Notes under the pieces: model-generated
The model's database searches: none
What the model saw: only the letters and a program-made list of their open reading frames with translations
Told to the model about the DNA's origin: nothing
Made by a program: the position numbers and the translations under genes
Assembly (NCBI GenBank): GCA_035535015.1
Contig: DATLQU010000045.1
Span: 6,681-70,680, forward strand
DNA from: Palsa-661 sp035535015
GTDB taxonomy: Bacteria > Actinomycetota > Acidimicrobiia > Acidimicrobiales > UBA8190
Length of the DNA stretch: 64,000 nt
Direction of reading: 5' to 3'
Shown here: piece after piece, positions 9,591 through 17,701 of the stretch
How the letters are laid out: every line of letters begins with the position of its first letter
Numbering within the stretch: position 1 is the stretch's first letter

Positions 9591-9727
9591 CGGACGTCCT
9601 CCCCCCGACGGGTCACCACGCCGTCGGGTCTGCGAGCCGCCGCGACGCACTGAAGGGGCCCATTCTTGTCAGCGCCACGCCGCCGGTCAGGGATCCCGCA
9701 GCGAACCGGACCGGTCGGCACCGGGGC

Positions 9728-10684
9728 TCAGTGCCCGATGTGGTCGGCCGGGATGGTCCCCAGCTTTCCCTTCTCGTAATCCTCGAAGGCCTGGACGATC
9801 TCGGCCCGGGTGTTCATCACGAAGGGCCCGTAGGCGGCCACCGGCTCCCGGATGGGCTGGCCCCCGAGCACCAGGATGTCCAGCTCACCGGCCGGGCCCT
9901 CCTGCCTGTCGTCGGCCGTCACCACCAGGCTCTCCCCCCCGCCGAAGACGACCATCTGCCCGGTCGACACCGCCGCCTCTGAGGATCCGACCCTCCCGTT
10001 GCCGCCCAGCACGTAGACCAGGGCATTGAACTCCTGCGGCCAGGGCAGCACCAGCCGCCCGCCGGCGCCGACCGTGGCATGCACCATGGCCATCGGCGTA
10101 TGGGTGGCCCCCGGACCCCCGTGCCCGTCCACCTGGCCGGCGATCACCCGCACCAGAGCGCCCCCGTCGGCCGACGACACCAGGACCACCTCATTGCTCC
10201 GGATGTCCTGATAGCGCGGCGGCACCCACTTGTCGGCCGCCGGCAGGTTCACCCACAGCTGGATCCCGTGGAACAGCCCGCCGCTCATCACCAGGGCCTC
10301 GGGTGGGGCTTCGATGTGCAGGATCCCGGCCCCGGCCGTCATCCACTGCGTATCCCCGTTCGTGATCAGCCCGCCCCCGCCTGCCGAGTCCTGGTGCTGG
10401 AAGGTCCCGTCGATCATGTAGGTCACCGTCTCGAAGCCCCGGTGGGGATGCCAGGCCGTCCCCTTGGGCTCACCCGGCGCGTAGTCCACCTCGCCCATCT
10501 GGTCCATATGCACGAAGGGATCGAGTAGGGCCAGGTCGACCCCGGCGAAGGCCCGCCGCACGGGGAACCCCTCCCCCTCGAATCCGCTCGGCGCCGTCGT
10601 CAGCGACAGCACGGCTCGCTCGATCCCTCCGGGCCTCGACAGCTTGGGCAGAGAGCTGATGTCCTCGACGGTCACGGCCGGCAT
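9728..10684 (-). CDS. Pirin family cupin protein
   Basis: A 318-residue bicupin. The N-terminal cupin carries the pirin metal-site signature HPHRGFETVTY (H79, H81) and later H123 and E125 in AGAGILHIE, together with GDTQWMTAG. The C-terminal pirin domain keeps PIREPVAAYGPFVMNT. Bacterial pirins act as quercetin 2,3-dioxygenases, redox-responsive regulators or protein partners of metabolic enzymes; the sequence cannot choose between these. AAAGGAAGG precedes the ATG. The neighbour upstream on the same strand is a peptidase-like gene 100 bases away. Confidence 0.93.
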   Translation of the reverse strand: MPAVTVEDISSLPKLSRPGGIERAVLSLTTAPSGFEGEGFPVRRAFAGVDLALLDPFVHMDQMGEVDYAPGEPKGTAWHPHRGFETVTYMIDGTFQHQDSAGGGGLITNGDTQWMTAGAGILHIEAPPEALVMSGGLFHGIQLWVNLPAADKWVPPRYQDIRSNEVVLVSSADGGALVRVIAGQVDGHGGPGATHTPMAMVHATVGAGGRLVLPWPQEFNALVYVLGGNGRVGSSEAAVSTGQMVVFGGGESLVVTADDRQEGPAGELDILVLGGQPIREPVAAYGPFVMNTRAEIVQAFEDYEKGKLGTIPADHIGH

Positions 10685-10786
10685 GGCGGGCCTTCCTTTC
10701 CGGGCGCCGGGCGGCCGCTTCCCGGCGCCCGACGCACGGCCACTGCAACACCCGGGCCCGACCCGACATTCCGCCCCGGCTACCCC

Positions 10787-11641
10787 TCAGCCGGCGGCGG
10801 GCTCCAGGGGGACCTCTTCGCCGTCGACGAAGCGCTGCGCCCTCCCGGCCCCGAACACCCAGACAGAACCGTTTCCCTGCACCCGCCAGCCGGCCCCCCG
10901 GCCCACCAGGGCGGTCTGCTCCTCCACCCCCACGAGCGTCGTCCCCACCGGCTGCCACCGGGCGAACCACTCCACCACGTCCGACCGCCTCCGCTCGAGC
11001 AGGTCGAAGTGGGGGATCACGGCCAGATGCCCGATCAACCCCAAGCCGTCCACCTCCTCGCCGGCGGCCCGCCGTCCCCCACCGGGGCCGAGGTCGGCCG
11101 GTGCCCCCGACGTGAGTGCCATCGCCCCGGCCGAGCACCCGGCCAGGGCCGCACCCCCGCGCCAGGCCCCCACGATGGCCTCCCACACCCGGGAACCCCG
11201 CAACGTGGCGGCCAGATGGTGCGGGTCACCCCCCGACAGGTAGACCAGTCCCACCCCCTCGATCCGCCGGGCCATCTCCGGCTCGTCGGCCTCGGCCCGG
11301 TTGCCCACGGCCACGGCCACGGCCTCCACCCCCATGGCCTCGTAATGCCGCCGGCCGAGCTCGAGCCACCAGGCCACCCGCTCCGCTCCCTCGAGCGACG
11401 CCGCCGTCGGAACGATGGCCACCCGGGCCGGCCGTCCGGCCAGCAACCCGGCGTCGACGGCCACCATCTCGTCGAGGAACTCGCCCGAGCCCACCAGCGC
11501 CACCGGACCGCTCGCCTCGGCCCTGTCCTCTCTGTCCACCTCCCGCCTCACCCCCCCGCCGGTCGCTTCTGCCGGGCCAGCACCGTATCGTCCGCCCCCG
11601 GCCCCGCCCCCCGCTCCTCGTTGTCCGTCCGTTGTCCCCAC
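10787..11641 (-). CDS. Cyanophycinase/dipeptidase E-like S51 family protein
   Basis: A 284-residue class I glutamine-amidotransferase-fold protein of the S51 type. Supporting motifs are VALVGSGEF, ARVAIVPTAAS, VYLSGGDPHHL and the nucleophile elbow AGCSAGAMAL with Ser at 170. Family members are serine exopeptidases such as dipeptidase E and cyanophycinase, so a role in peptide or polymer breakdown is likely. The start used is a GTG at 11641. The first ~43 residues are low-complexity, and initiation nearer to SGPVALVGSGEF is possible. Confidence 0.78.
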   Translation of the reverse strand: MGTTDGQRGAGGGAGGGRYGAGPAEATGGGVRREVDREDRAEASGPVALVGSGEFLDEMVAVDAGLLAGRPARVAIVPTAASLEGAERVAWWLELGRRHYEAMGVEAVAVAVGNRAEADEPEMARRIEGVGLVYLSGGDPHHLAATLRGSRVWEAIVGAWRGGAALAGCSAGAMALTSGAPADLGPGGGRRAAGEEVDGLGLIGHLAVIPHFDLLERRRSDVVEWFARWQPVGTTLVGVEEQTALVGRGAGWRVQGNGSVWVFGAGRAQRFVDGEEVPLEPAAG

Positions 11642-11751
11642 CCGTCGTCACTCCATGATGGTTTCTTGACCCCCTGTTGGGCGCCCGGTGATACCCGTCG
11701 TCCACGCTGCTCATCTCAGGACTCTGCGGGTCACGACTCAGGGGGAACACA

Positions 11752-12111
11752 GTGAAAGTCCGCATTCTCGCGTCCGGCGTCGCCTTCGCCGTCTCGGCCT
11801 CGGTGGCCGTGCCCTTGGCCCTGGGCAACTCGGCCTCGGCGGGGACGGCCGCTCCCACCATCACCCATTGCCTGCCGGCCACCGCCACCATGGGCAAGAA
11901 GGTCACCATCCACGGCACCGGCCTCTCCGCCGCCACCAAGGTGGCCATCGATGCCAAGGCCGTCACCCCGCTCAGCAACGCCGCCAAGTCCATCAAGGTT
12001 CCCGTCCCCACCGGCATCAAGGCGGCCTCGAACGTCAAGGTCGTCACGGCCAACGGCACGGCCACCGCCGTCTGCAACTTCCAGAAGCCGAAGAAGTCGC
12101 CCAAGAAGTAA
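11752..12111 (+). CDS. Small exported IPT/TIG-like domain protein
   Basis: A 119-residue protein starting at a GTG behind GGGGGAA. It has a signal peptide (MKVRILASGVAFAVSASVAV, cleavage near NSASA) and one Ig-like IPT/TIG-type domain (PTITHCLPATATMGKKVTI; VTIHGTGLSAATKVAID). The Lys-rich tail PKKSPKK may contact wall polymers. The two Cys residues could form a disulfide. A surface role is inferred. Confidence 0.7.
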   Translation: MKVRILASGVAFAVSASVAVPLALGNSASAGTAAPTITHCLPATATMGKKVTIHGTGLSAATKVAIDAKAVTPLSNAAKSIKVPVPTGIKAASNVKVVTANGTATAVCNFQKPKKSPKK

Positions 12112-12117
12112 CGCTCT

Positions 12118-12135
12118 CGGAGAGCTCTCTCTCCG
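12118..12135. terminator. Short hairpin between convergent genes
   Basis: CGGAGAG and CTCTCCG (7-bp arms, loop CTCT) lie between the IPT-like gene and the end of the hydrolase operon. There is no T-tract, so a bidirectional terminator is inferred from position only. Confidence 0.4.
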
Positions 12136-14019
12136 TCAGGAAATGTTCCGCGTCACGCGCGATGGGCCGGGTCTGGTGGCCACCGATTGCTGGATCCTCT
12201 CGGTGACCATCGGGCGCACCCGATCGCGCGAGACGCGGGCGAACAACTCGTGGTCGATGCCTGGCACGACCTCGAGATGGAAGCGTCCGGTCCGGGCCAG
12301 CCGCCGAAAGGCGGCGGCCTGACCGCGACGCATGGCCCGCGCTTCGCTCTCCCCGCACACGATGTAGGTCTCCACCCCGGCCGCCACCAGCCGCTCGAGG
12401 ATCCGCGCCGGAGGATTGCCCACGGCCACCCGGTTGATCACCCACCAGGCTCCGTCGGGCAACCGGTCAACGATGCTCCCCAGGAAATCGTGGGCGGGCA
12501 GCGCCCGCACCCACTTCTTGCGCGCCGTCGTCGCCTGCCGCCGGGGATCGATCTCGGCCGCCCTCTCTCCGCCGTCCTCCCCGTGGGCCTCGGCCGGCGC
12601 CGCGATCAGGCTGGGGTTGATCAGGCACACCGCCCCCACCCCGAGGGCGATCCCCCCCTCCACCGAGTGGTACCCACCCGAGCACAGTCCCGACAACACG
12701 ATCTCCCCCGCCCCGTCGGGTCCCATGGCCGACACCACCTCGGCCAGATCGTCGAGCGCCTCGGGCGGATAGACGATGTCCTCGGCCTGTCCCGGTCGCA
12801 CCGGGCTGTCGCCCAGCCCCGACAGGTCGAACCGCAGCACCCGCATCCCCCCGGCCGCCCACTCCCGGGCGAACTCCACCCACAGCCGCGACGGCCCCAC
12901 ATGGTCGATCATCCCGGCGTTGAACAAGATGGCCGTCGGTCCCCCGCCGCCGTTTCCCTCTTCGGCCCTCCGCAGCACCTCGGCCGGCTCCCCCCGCTCG
13001 CTCACCATCCCGAAGAGCCCCACCGGTCCGAGGGCCACCATCCTCTCGCTGATCACCGTCCCGGCCCCGTCGTCCACCACGGCGGCCACCGTCCGAACGG
13101 TCCCGCCACCGCCACCGCCACCGGCGCCGGCGTCGGATTCCCCGGCTCCGGATTCCTCGGCGTCCGATTCCCCGGCTCCGGATTCCCCGGCGTCGGATTC
13201 CCCGGCTCCGGATTCCCCGGCGCCGGGCCAGGGGAGCGTCTCGTGGCCGAGCACCTCCGAGACCCAGCCCGCCACCACCTCCAGGGCGGCCGCCGGCTGC
13301 CGGACCTGCCACGGCTCCACGTCGACCAGCTCGGCCTGGCCCTCGGCCGCGCCCCATTCGACATGCCCCATCTCCAGTCGTCTCACCATCTCCGTGTTGG
13401 CCGGCCGCTCGGGCCGCACCAGCACGAGCACCCGCTCGGCCAGCGGTCCGGCGCTGCCGGCGATGGACAGCGCCGACAGCTCCTCCACCGTCTCGGCCGG
13501 GTAGACGATCCCCGGCACCTCGACCGACCCGTCGGCGCTCGTCGCGCCCCCCACGCTCAGCAACCCCAGCGCCCGCTGCTCGCGCAGGTAGCTCCGGCCC
13601 GAGGCGCACGGATCCCACAGCACCAGGCCGTCGGCCCCGCCGTTCTGGGCCACCTGACCCACGGCGATGGTGGCGCCGACCCGCATCCCGACCACCACCA
13701 CCCGCCGCGCCCCACCGGCCCGCACCAGCTCCACCGCCGCCCCGACGCTGCCCATCCAGGCCTTCACCCGCCCGGGATCGTCTTCCCCGCCGGCCGAGTC
13801 CCCGGTCCCGTCGTAGTTGAATCGCAGCGCCACGATCCCCATCTCGGCGAACCGCTCGGCCAGCCGCCGGTAGGCGCGGTGGCTGCACACGCCTTCCAGC
13901 CCGAGCGGGGGACACAGCACCACCGCCCCCCGGGCCCGGCCCTCTTCGGGGCTGTGCATCCATCCGAACAGCGACCGCTCCTCGGGCCCGAACCACAGCG
14001 GACGGGCGCTCACCGTCAC
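12136..14019 (-). CDS. Two-domain alpha/beta hydrolase-like protein, last gene of the carrier-protein operon
   Basis: A 627-residue fusion of two alpha/beta-hydrolase-like domains (about 1-255 and 330-610). An acidic linker of pentapeptide repeats (residues 267-298) joins them. Domain 1 has NYDGTGDS, but its nucleophile elbow reads GMRVG (111-115), with Arg where Ser or Cys belongs, so it looks inactive. Domain 2 has FDLSGLGDS, an elbow GLCSG (Cys446) and a His in PGIDHELF. The arrangement resembles hydrolases linked to exosortase or thioester systems, so thioesterase or acyltransferase activity on a carrier protein is a reasonable inference. Its start lies 4 bases after the ligase stop, implying co-expression. 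Confidence 0.78.
   Translation of the reverse strand: MTVSARPLWFGPEERSLFGWMHSPEEGRARGAVVLCPPLGLEGVCSHRAYRRLAERFAEMGIVALRFNYDGTGDSAGGEDDPGRVKAWMGSVGAAVELVRAGGARRVVVVGMRVGATIAVGQVAQNGGADGLVLWDPCASGRSYLREQRALGLLSVGGATSADGSVEVPGIVYPAETVEELSALSIAGSAGPLAERVLVLVRPERPANTEMVRRLEMGHVEWGAAEGQAELVDVEPWQVRQPAAALEVVAGWVSEVLGHETLPWPGAGESGAGESDAGESGAGESDAEESGAGESDAGAGGGGGGGTVRTVAAVVDDGAGTVISERMVALGPVGLFGMVSERGEPAEVLRRAEEGNGGGGPTAILFNAGMIDHVGPSRLWVEFAREWAAGGMRVLRFDLSGLGDSPVRPGQAEDIVYPPEALDDLAEVVSAMGPDGAGEIVLSGLCSGGYHSVEGGIALGVGAVCLINPSLIAAPAEAHGEDGGERAAEIDPRRQATTARKKWVRALPAHDFLGSIVDRLPDGAWWVINRVAVGNPPARILERLVAAGVETYIVCGESEARAMRRGQAAAFRRLARTGRFHLEVVPGIDHELFARVSRDRVRPMVTERIQQSVATRPGPSRVTRNIS
13136..13225 (-). 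repeat. 15-bp coding repeat in the hydrolase linker
   Basis: Six 15-bp units of the type GATTCCCCGGCTCCG run in tandem. On the minus strand they encode alternating ESGAG and ESDAG/E pentapeptides, which form the acidic flexible linker between the two hydrolase domains. Confidence 0.85.
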
Positions 14020-14023
14020 CCCC

Positions 14024-14935
14024 TCAGGGCCACAGCAGGGCCCGCACCTCGGCCGGCCACGACCTTTTCTCCAGTCCGTGGCGCCGAAGCAGAGCGAGCG
14101 CGGTCCGGTCCACCCCCACGCCGAAGCAGGCCGAGTGGGCCACCGCCCCGTCGGCCGATCGGATCCCGAACGTCCGCCCGAAGTGGTCCTGGTGCCGGTT
14201 CACCGAGCCGACGGCCGTCGGTGCCTCCGTCGACATCACCGGGCTCACGAATTCCAACTTCAAGGCGTTCTGACGCTGGTTGGCCGCCAGGAACACCCCG
14301 GCCCGGCCGAAGAAGGGATCGTTGGCCGCCACCACCTCGACCTCGAGGCCGAGGCTCTCGAACATCTCGGTCCCCCTCTTCACCCACGTCTCGGTGTGCC
14401 TCTCGGCTCCTTCGGGGTCGCCCACATAGACGAACTCGTGCATCCGGAAGGCCAACATCCGCGCCGGATCGGCGCTCGGTTCGTGCCGGAAGCACCAGCC
14501 GTGCACCTCGAAGCGCCGTCCCTCGCTCGGCAGTGCCCCGTCGGTGCACAGCGGGTAGACCGGGTGACACGCCGCCGGTCGCAGCACCACCTCAGCCGGT
14601 TCGAGCACCTCGTCCCAGTCGGCCCCGGTCTCGACCAGCGCCAGCAGCCGGGCGTGCAGCTTGTCGTCGCCCCGGAAGGTCTCCACCGATCCGATCAGGT
14701 GAGGGAACGACTTCAGGTAGTCGGTCCGCTCGAGCAGCGTCCGGGGGATCACCGGTGGGAAGTGCACGGCCAACGCCCCGTCGTCGGCCCCCGTCCGGCT
14801 CGTCAGTCCCGTGATCCCCGCCACGATCTCTTCATAGGCCAGGGACCGGCCGTAGAGGCCCTCGACCCCGGCGTCGATCACCAGACCCGAGTCGATCAAC
14901 TCGTCGCGAAATGCCCCGAACGTGTCGTCGGTCAT
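14024..14935 (-). CDS. Amino acid:[carrier protein] ligase (stand-alone class II aaRS-like enzyme)
   Basis: A 303-residue homologue of an atypical seryl-tRNA-synthetase catalytic core with no tRNA-binding arm. Known relatives activate a small amino acid with ATP and load it on the phosphopantetheine of a dedicated carrier protein instead of tRNA. Support: class II motif-2-like FRMHEFVYVG, motif-3-like CFGVGVDRTALALL, TDYLKSFPHLIG, and C123, E167 and C270 at the spacing of the zinc ligands of these ligases. The carrier protein and its activating transferase lie directly upstream in one operon, which is decisive for the call. Amino-acid specificity cannot be read. The ATG at 14935 is the only well-placed start. 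Confidence 0.85.
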   Translation of the reverse strand: MTDDTFGAFRDELIDSGLVIDAGVEGLYGRSLAYEEIVAGITGLTSRTGADDGALAVHFPPVIPRTLLERTDYLKSFPHLIGSVETFRGDDKLHARLLALVETGADWDEVLEPAEVVLRPAACHPVYPLCTDGALPSEGRRFEVHGWCFRHEPSADPARMLAFRMHEFVYVGDPEGAERHTETWVKRGTEMFESLGLEVEVVAANDPFFGRAGVFLAANQRQNALKLEFVSPVMSTEAPTAVGSVNRHQDHFGRTFGIRSADGAVAHSACFGVGVDRTALALLRRHGLEKRSWPAEVRALLWP

Positions 14936-14949
14936 CCCGTCGCGTCGGT

Positions 14950-15003
14950 CACTTCCGTCTGGCCGGCCACTTCCGTCGGGCCGGCCACTTCCGTCTGGCC
15001 GGT
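14950..15003 (-). repeat. 18-bp tandem repeat between carrier protein and ligase genes
   Basis: CACTTCCGTCTGGCCGGC and two near-identical copies start at 14950, 14968 and 14986. The last copy touches the stop codon of the carrier-protein gene. It fills most of the only real spacer in this operon. Confidence 0.9.
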
Positions 15004-15251
15004 CATTCGACGGGGGCGCCGACGAGGGAAATCAGCGCGGCCTGGATGGCCGTCACCGATTCGAAGGTGCTCTTGCGCAGCATGCTCTCGGGGAACTCGA
15101 AGTCGAAGGCGTCCTCGAGCGCCAGCATCACGTTCACCGAGGCGTGCGAGGTCATCCCCGCCTCGTAGAGGTCGGTGTCGTTGTCGAGCTCGTCCATCTC
15201 GAGGGGGAGCCGTCCGTGCTCGGCCAGGATCTGCCTGATCTCCTCTTCCAT
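15003..15251 (-). CDS. Acyl/aminoacyl carrier protein
   Basis: An acidic, helical 82-residue carrier protein. The phosphopantetheine site reads EAGMTSHASV, with Ser as the attachment residue (S35 from the chosen start) in place of the usual DSL context. The downstream ALEDAFDFEFPESML is typical helix III sequence for aminoacyl carrier proteins. On the minus strand the 5' end is GTG ATG GTG ATG. I chose the ATG at 15251 because GAGGAG lies 8 bases before it; starting at the GTG at 15260 would add three residues and overlap acpS by GTGA. It is the presumed substrate of the adjacent ligase. Confidence 0.88.
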   Translation of the reverse strand: MEEEIRQILAEHGRLPLEMDELDNDTDLYEAGMTSHASVNVMLALEDAFDFEFPESMLRKSTFESVTAIQAALISLVGAPVE

Positions 15252-15256
15252 CACCA

Positions 15257-15664
15257 TCACTCCTCGTCGCCGGCGCAGACGGCCACCACCACGGCGGCGG
15301 CCATCGGGCCCTCGTGGGTCAGGCTCACGGCCAGTTCGCTGATCCCCTGCTCCTCCGCCATCCGCGCCGCCTCACCACTGAGCGACAGCCGACACCACCC
15401 GGCCGGCTCGCGCCGCACCTCGATGGACCGCCAGTCGGGCTGATGGCCGACAGACCGCAGCACCTTCACCGTCGCCTCCTTGGCCGCGAACCGGGCGGCC
15501 AGTCCGGCGGCCACCACCGCCGGCGTCCCCCGGCAGCACGAGATCTCGTGCGCCGTATAGATCCGATCGACGTACCGGTCGCCGAACCGGGCCACGGACT
15601 CGGCCACCTGCCCGACCGACACCAGGTCCGTCCCCACTCGTACGCCGCCAAGAGTCTCGTCCAC
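15257..15664 (-). CDS. acpS: Holo-[carrier protein] synthase (AcpS-type phosphopantetheinyl transferase)
   Basis: A 135-residue AcpS-fold enzyme that transfers 4'-phosphopantetheine from CoA to the carrier-protein serine. Family motifs are VGTDLVSV near the N-terminus (catalytic Asp) and RFAAKEATVKVL (the FxxKEAxxK magnesium/CoA motif). It is first in the operon and its end overlaps or abuts the carrier gene, so it probably activates that protein. It could also be the cell's housekeeping AcpS. The start is a GTG behind a weak AGGCAGGA. Confidence 0.9.
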   Translation of the reverse strand: MDETLGGVRVGTDLVSVGQVAESVARFGDRYVDRIYTAHEISCCRGTPAVVAAGLAARFAAKEATVKVLRSVGHQPDWRSIEVRREPAGWCRLSLSGEAARMAEEQGISELAVSLTHEGPMAAAVVVAVCAGDEE

Positions 15665-15926
15665 TATTCCTGCCTGGTCCCATCGATCGACGAAAGAACA
15701 CTGGGCGCGTCCGTCAGGCGACCCGCCTCACGAAATGTATCGTCATTTCCCCGAAATCCTGGAGCGCCAGGGACAATCGCCCGGCGACAGCCGTCCGCTT
15801 ACCGTCTTCCGATCCCGCTCCGGCCCCGCTCCGTCCCCGCTCGGGGACCCCGGTGGGAGCCCTGACCGGCCCAGACGCCGCTTCGGCGGTGCCGCCGTGG
15901 CCGACCGGCGGCCGGTAGGTCTCGGC

Positions 15927-16352
15927 TCAGACGCCGGCGCGACGACGGTGGCGGCCCCGCCGCACGAGAATCCCGCCCACCAGCAGTGCACCCGCTCCGA
16001 CGGCTGTCATCTCCTCGACGTCGGCTCCGGTGAAAGGCAGCGCCCCACCCGACGATTTGGTCGACACCGCCGTCCGCGCGTTGGTCCCCGATCCCGACGA
16101 TCCCGATCCCGACCCCGTCCCGATCGAACCCGAACCCTTCGATCCCGTCACAGGCGGACGCGTCCCACCGCCACCGCCACTCGACCCACCACCGCCGGAG
16201 CCCGTCGTCCCGCCACCACCGGCCTGAGTGGTCGGCGGTGTGCAGCCGACGTAACAGGTGCTGTCGGCGAAGGCCGACATGGACGGGATCCCCACCACGG
16301 CGAGAACCGTCATCACCACACCGCATCCCCGACCGAACCTCTTGATAGTCAT
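15927..16352 (-). CDS. Small sortase-anchored surface protein (LPFTG)
   Basis: A 141-residue protein starting at the ATG at 16352. It has a signal peptide (MTIKRFGRGCGVVMTVLAVV, cleavage near SAFAD), two early Cys residues (STCYVGC), a long Gly/Ser-rich stretch, then LPFTG, a hydrophobic helix and a basic tail (RRGRHRRRAGV). This is a complete cell-wall sorting signal. Almost the whole mature chain is low-complexity, so it may serve as a spacer or wall decoration. Confidence 0.8.
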   Translation of the reverse strand: MTIKRFGRGCGVVMTVLAVVGIPSMSAFADSTCYVGCTPPTTQAGGGGTTGSGGGGSSGGGGGTRPPVTGSKGSGSIGTGSGSGSSGSGTNARTAVSTKSSGGALPFTGADVEEMTAVGAGALLVGGILVRRGRHRRRAGV

Positions 16353-16768
16353 GCCCTCATCCTTCGTCGCACCGCTCGTCCGTCGAATCACCTTGTTCGC
16401 TTCTGTCTCTTGCTACGTCTGCTGTTCTTGTCTTTTCCGGCTGCAGGTCCTGCAGCGTCTGGCACGTCTCACCGCGCCCGGTCGGTAGCGCCAGAGTACG
16501 TTGTCGCCCGCACCTCCGTGATCACTTCGTTCGACTCCGTCGCATCGATCCGACGGTAACGCGCGGCTGTGTCATTCCCTGTGGAGATCGTTGTGGAAAT
16601 GCCTGGGGACGAGGCTGTGGACGGTCAGCAGAATTCCCGATTTCCCAGTGTTTCCACGCAGTTCGTGAACAGAGAGCGACGTATGGTGCCGTGCACTCTC
16701 TCTATCGCGTCGGGCCCGGAAATTCGCGCATCCTGCAAATCAATTTCTGCAGCATGCTGCGTCCCACG
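16353..16768. other. 416-bp intergenic region with DnaA-box-like motifs
   Basis: I see no gene here. Three close TGTGGA motifs (TGTGGAGAT at 16580, TGTGGAAAT at 16592, TGTGGACGG at 16616) and a TTTCCACGC nearby resemble imperfect DnaA boxes. With no dnaA, dnaN or gyr genes adjacent, an origin is not supported. Confidence 0.4.
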
Positions 16769-17599
16769 TCAGAGGCTTGTCGACGACGGCGCGCCCGTCA
16801 CCGGCGCGTCGTCACCGGTGCTCCCGCCGGTCCCGCCGTCGTCCTCGGAGCCTGCTTTGTTGCGGGTGTTGCTGTTGTGGCTGCCCTCGGACTCGGAGTA
16901 CCCGATTCCGGCCACCCAGCCGTCGCCCTCCACGTACTGCTTGATCACCCGGGCGGGCGCTCCCACGGCCACACAGTGGTCGGGCAGCTCGCCGACCACG
17001 ACGGACCCGGCCCCCACAGCCACGTTCCGGCCGATCCGGGCGCCGGGAAGCACCACCACCCCGGTCCCGAGCCAGCTCCCCGAGCCCACGGACACCCTCG
17101 ACTCCACCGGCCACTGCCGGCCGATGGGGGTATCGGGATCCAGGTAGGTGTGGTTCTGATCGGTGATGTAGACGTACGGCCCCGTCTGGATGTCGTCGCC
17201 GATCTCGATGCTGAAGTGCCCCACGATGTAGCTGCCCTGCCCGATCAGCGTCCTGTCCCCGATGGACACCACGGGATCGCTCACCATCTTCTGTCCCGGC
17301 GCCATCCCCGCCGTCAGTGAGACATGGGGTCCGATCATCGTCTGGGCACCGATCCGGATCAGGTGCTCGTTGTAGATCGCCCCGGGGGGAAAGGCGATGA
17401 TGCTGCCGTCGCCGAAAGCCCCGAACCGTCGGGCCCGTCGATCATCGGGGCCCACGGCACCGAGCTGGGTCACCCAACTCCACGTCGTATTGATCCCGGC
17501 CGACGCCAGCTTCCGGAACCAGGACGGGACCTGCCCTGAGCTTGCCACGGCCGTGACGCTAGCGCCGCGACCCCCGGTCAGCCCCACCCGGGTAATCAT
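16769..17599 (-). CDS. Left-handed beta-helix (hexapeptide repeat) acyltransferase
   Basis: A 276-residue protein built mainly of hexapeptide repeats (IGAQTMIGPHVSLTAG; VSIGDRTLIGQGSYIVG; ARIGRNVAVGAGSVVVG) followed by the VGAPARVI loop, the hallmark of xenobiotic/sugar O-acetyltransferases. Such trimeric enzymes move acetyl or other acyl groups from CoA to sugars. The C-terminal ~45 residues are Ser/Gly/Asp-rich and extra to the fold. The ATG at 17599 lies inside a 19-bp tandem repeat; a GTG at 17605 is an alternative. Confidence 0.85.
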   Translation of the reverse strand: MITRVGLTGGRGASVTAVASSGQVPSWFRKLASAGINTTWSWVTQLGAVGPDDRRARRFGAFGDGSIIAFPPGAIYNEHLIRIGAQTMIGPHVSLTAGMAPGQKMVSDPVVSIGDRTLIGQGSYIVGHFSIEIGDDIQTGPYVYITDQNHTYLDPDTPIGRQWPVESRVSVGSGSWLGTGVVVLPGARIGRNVAVGAGSVVVGELPDHCVAVGAPARVIKQYVEGDGWVAGIGYSESEGSHNSNTRNKAGSEDDGGTGGSTGDDAPVTGAPSSTSL

Positions 17600-17648
17600 C
17601 CCCACCCCGTGTAATCAGCCCCACCCCGTGTAATCAGCCCCACCCGGG
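17578..17648. repeat. 19-bp tandem repeat covering the acyltransferase start
   Basis: Copies of GTAATCAGCCCCACCCCGT start at 17592, 17611 and 17630, with a partial copy before 17592. The first copy has CAT where the others have CAG, and this single change makes the ATG start of the minus-strand acyltransferase gene. Confidence 0.9.
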
Positions 17649-17701
17649 TAGATCCGCCGCCCCGCCGTCAATCAGCGACACCGCAAGGGCACCGGCGTGA
17701 A

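Noticed and set aside
16580..16660. Replication origin suggested by several DnaA-box-like TGTGGA motifs
   Set aside because: The boxes match only 6-7 of 9 positions and no dnaA, dnaN, recF or gyr genes are adjacent.
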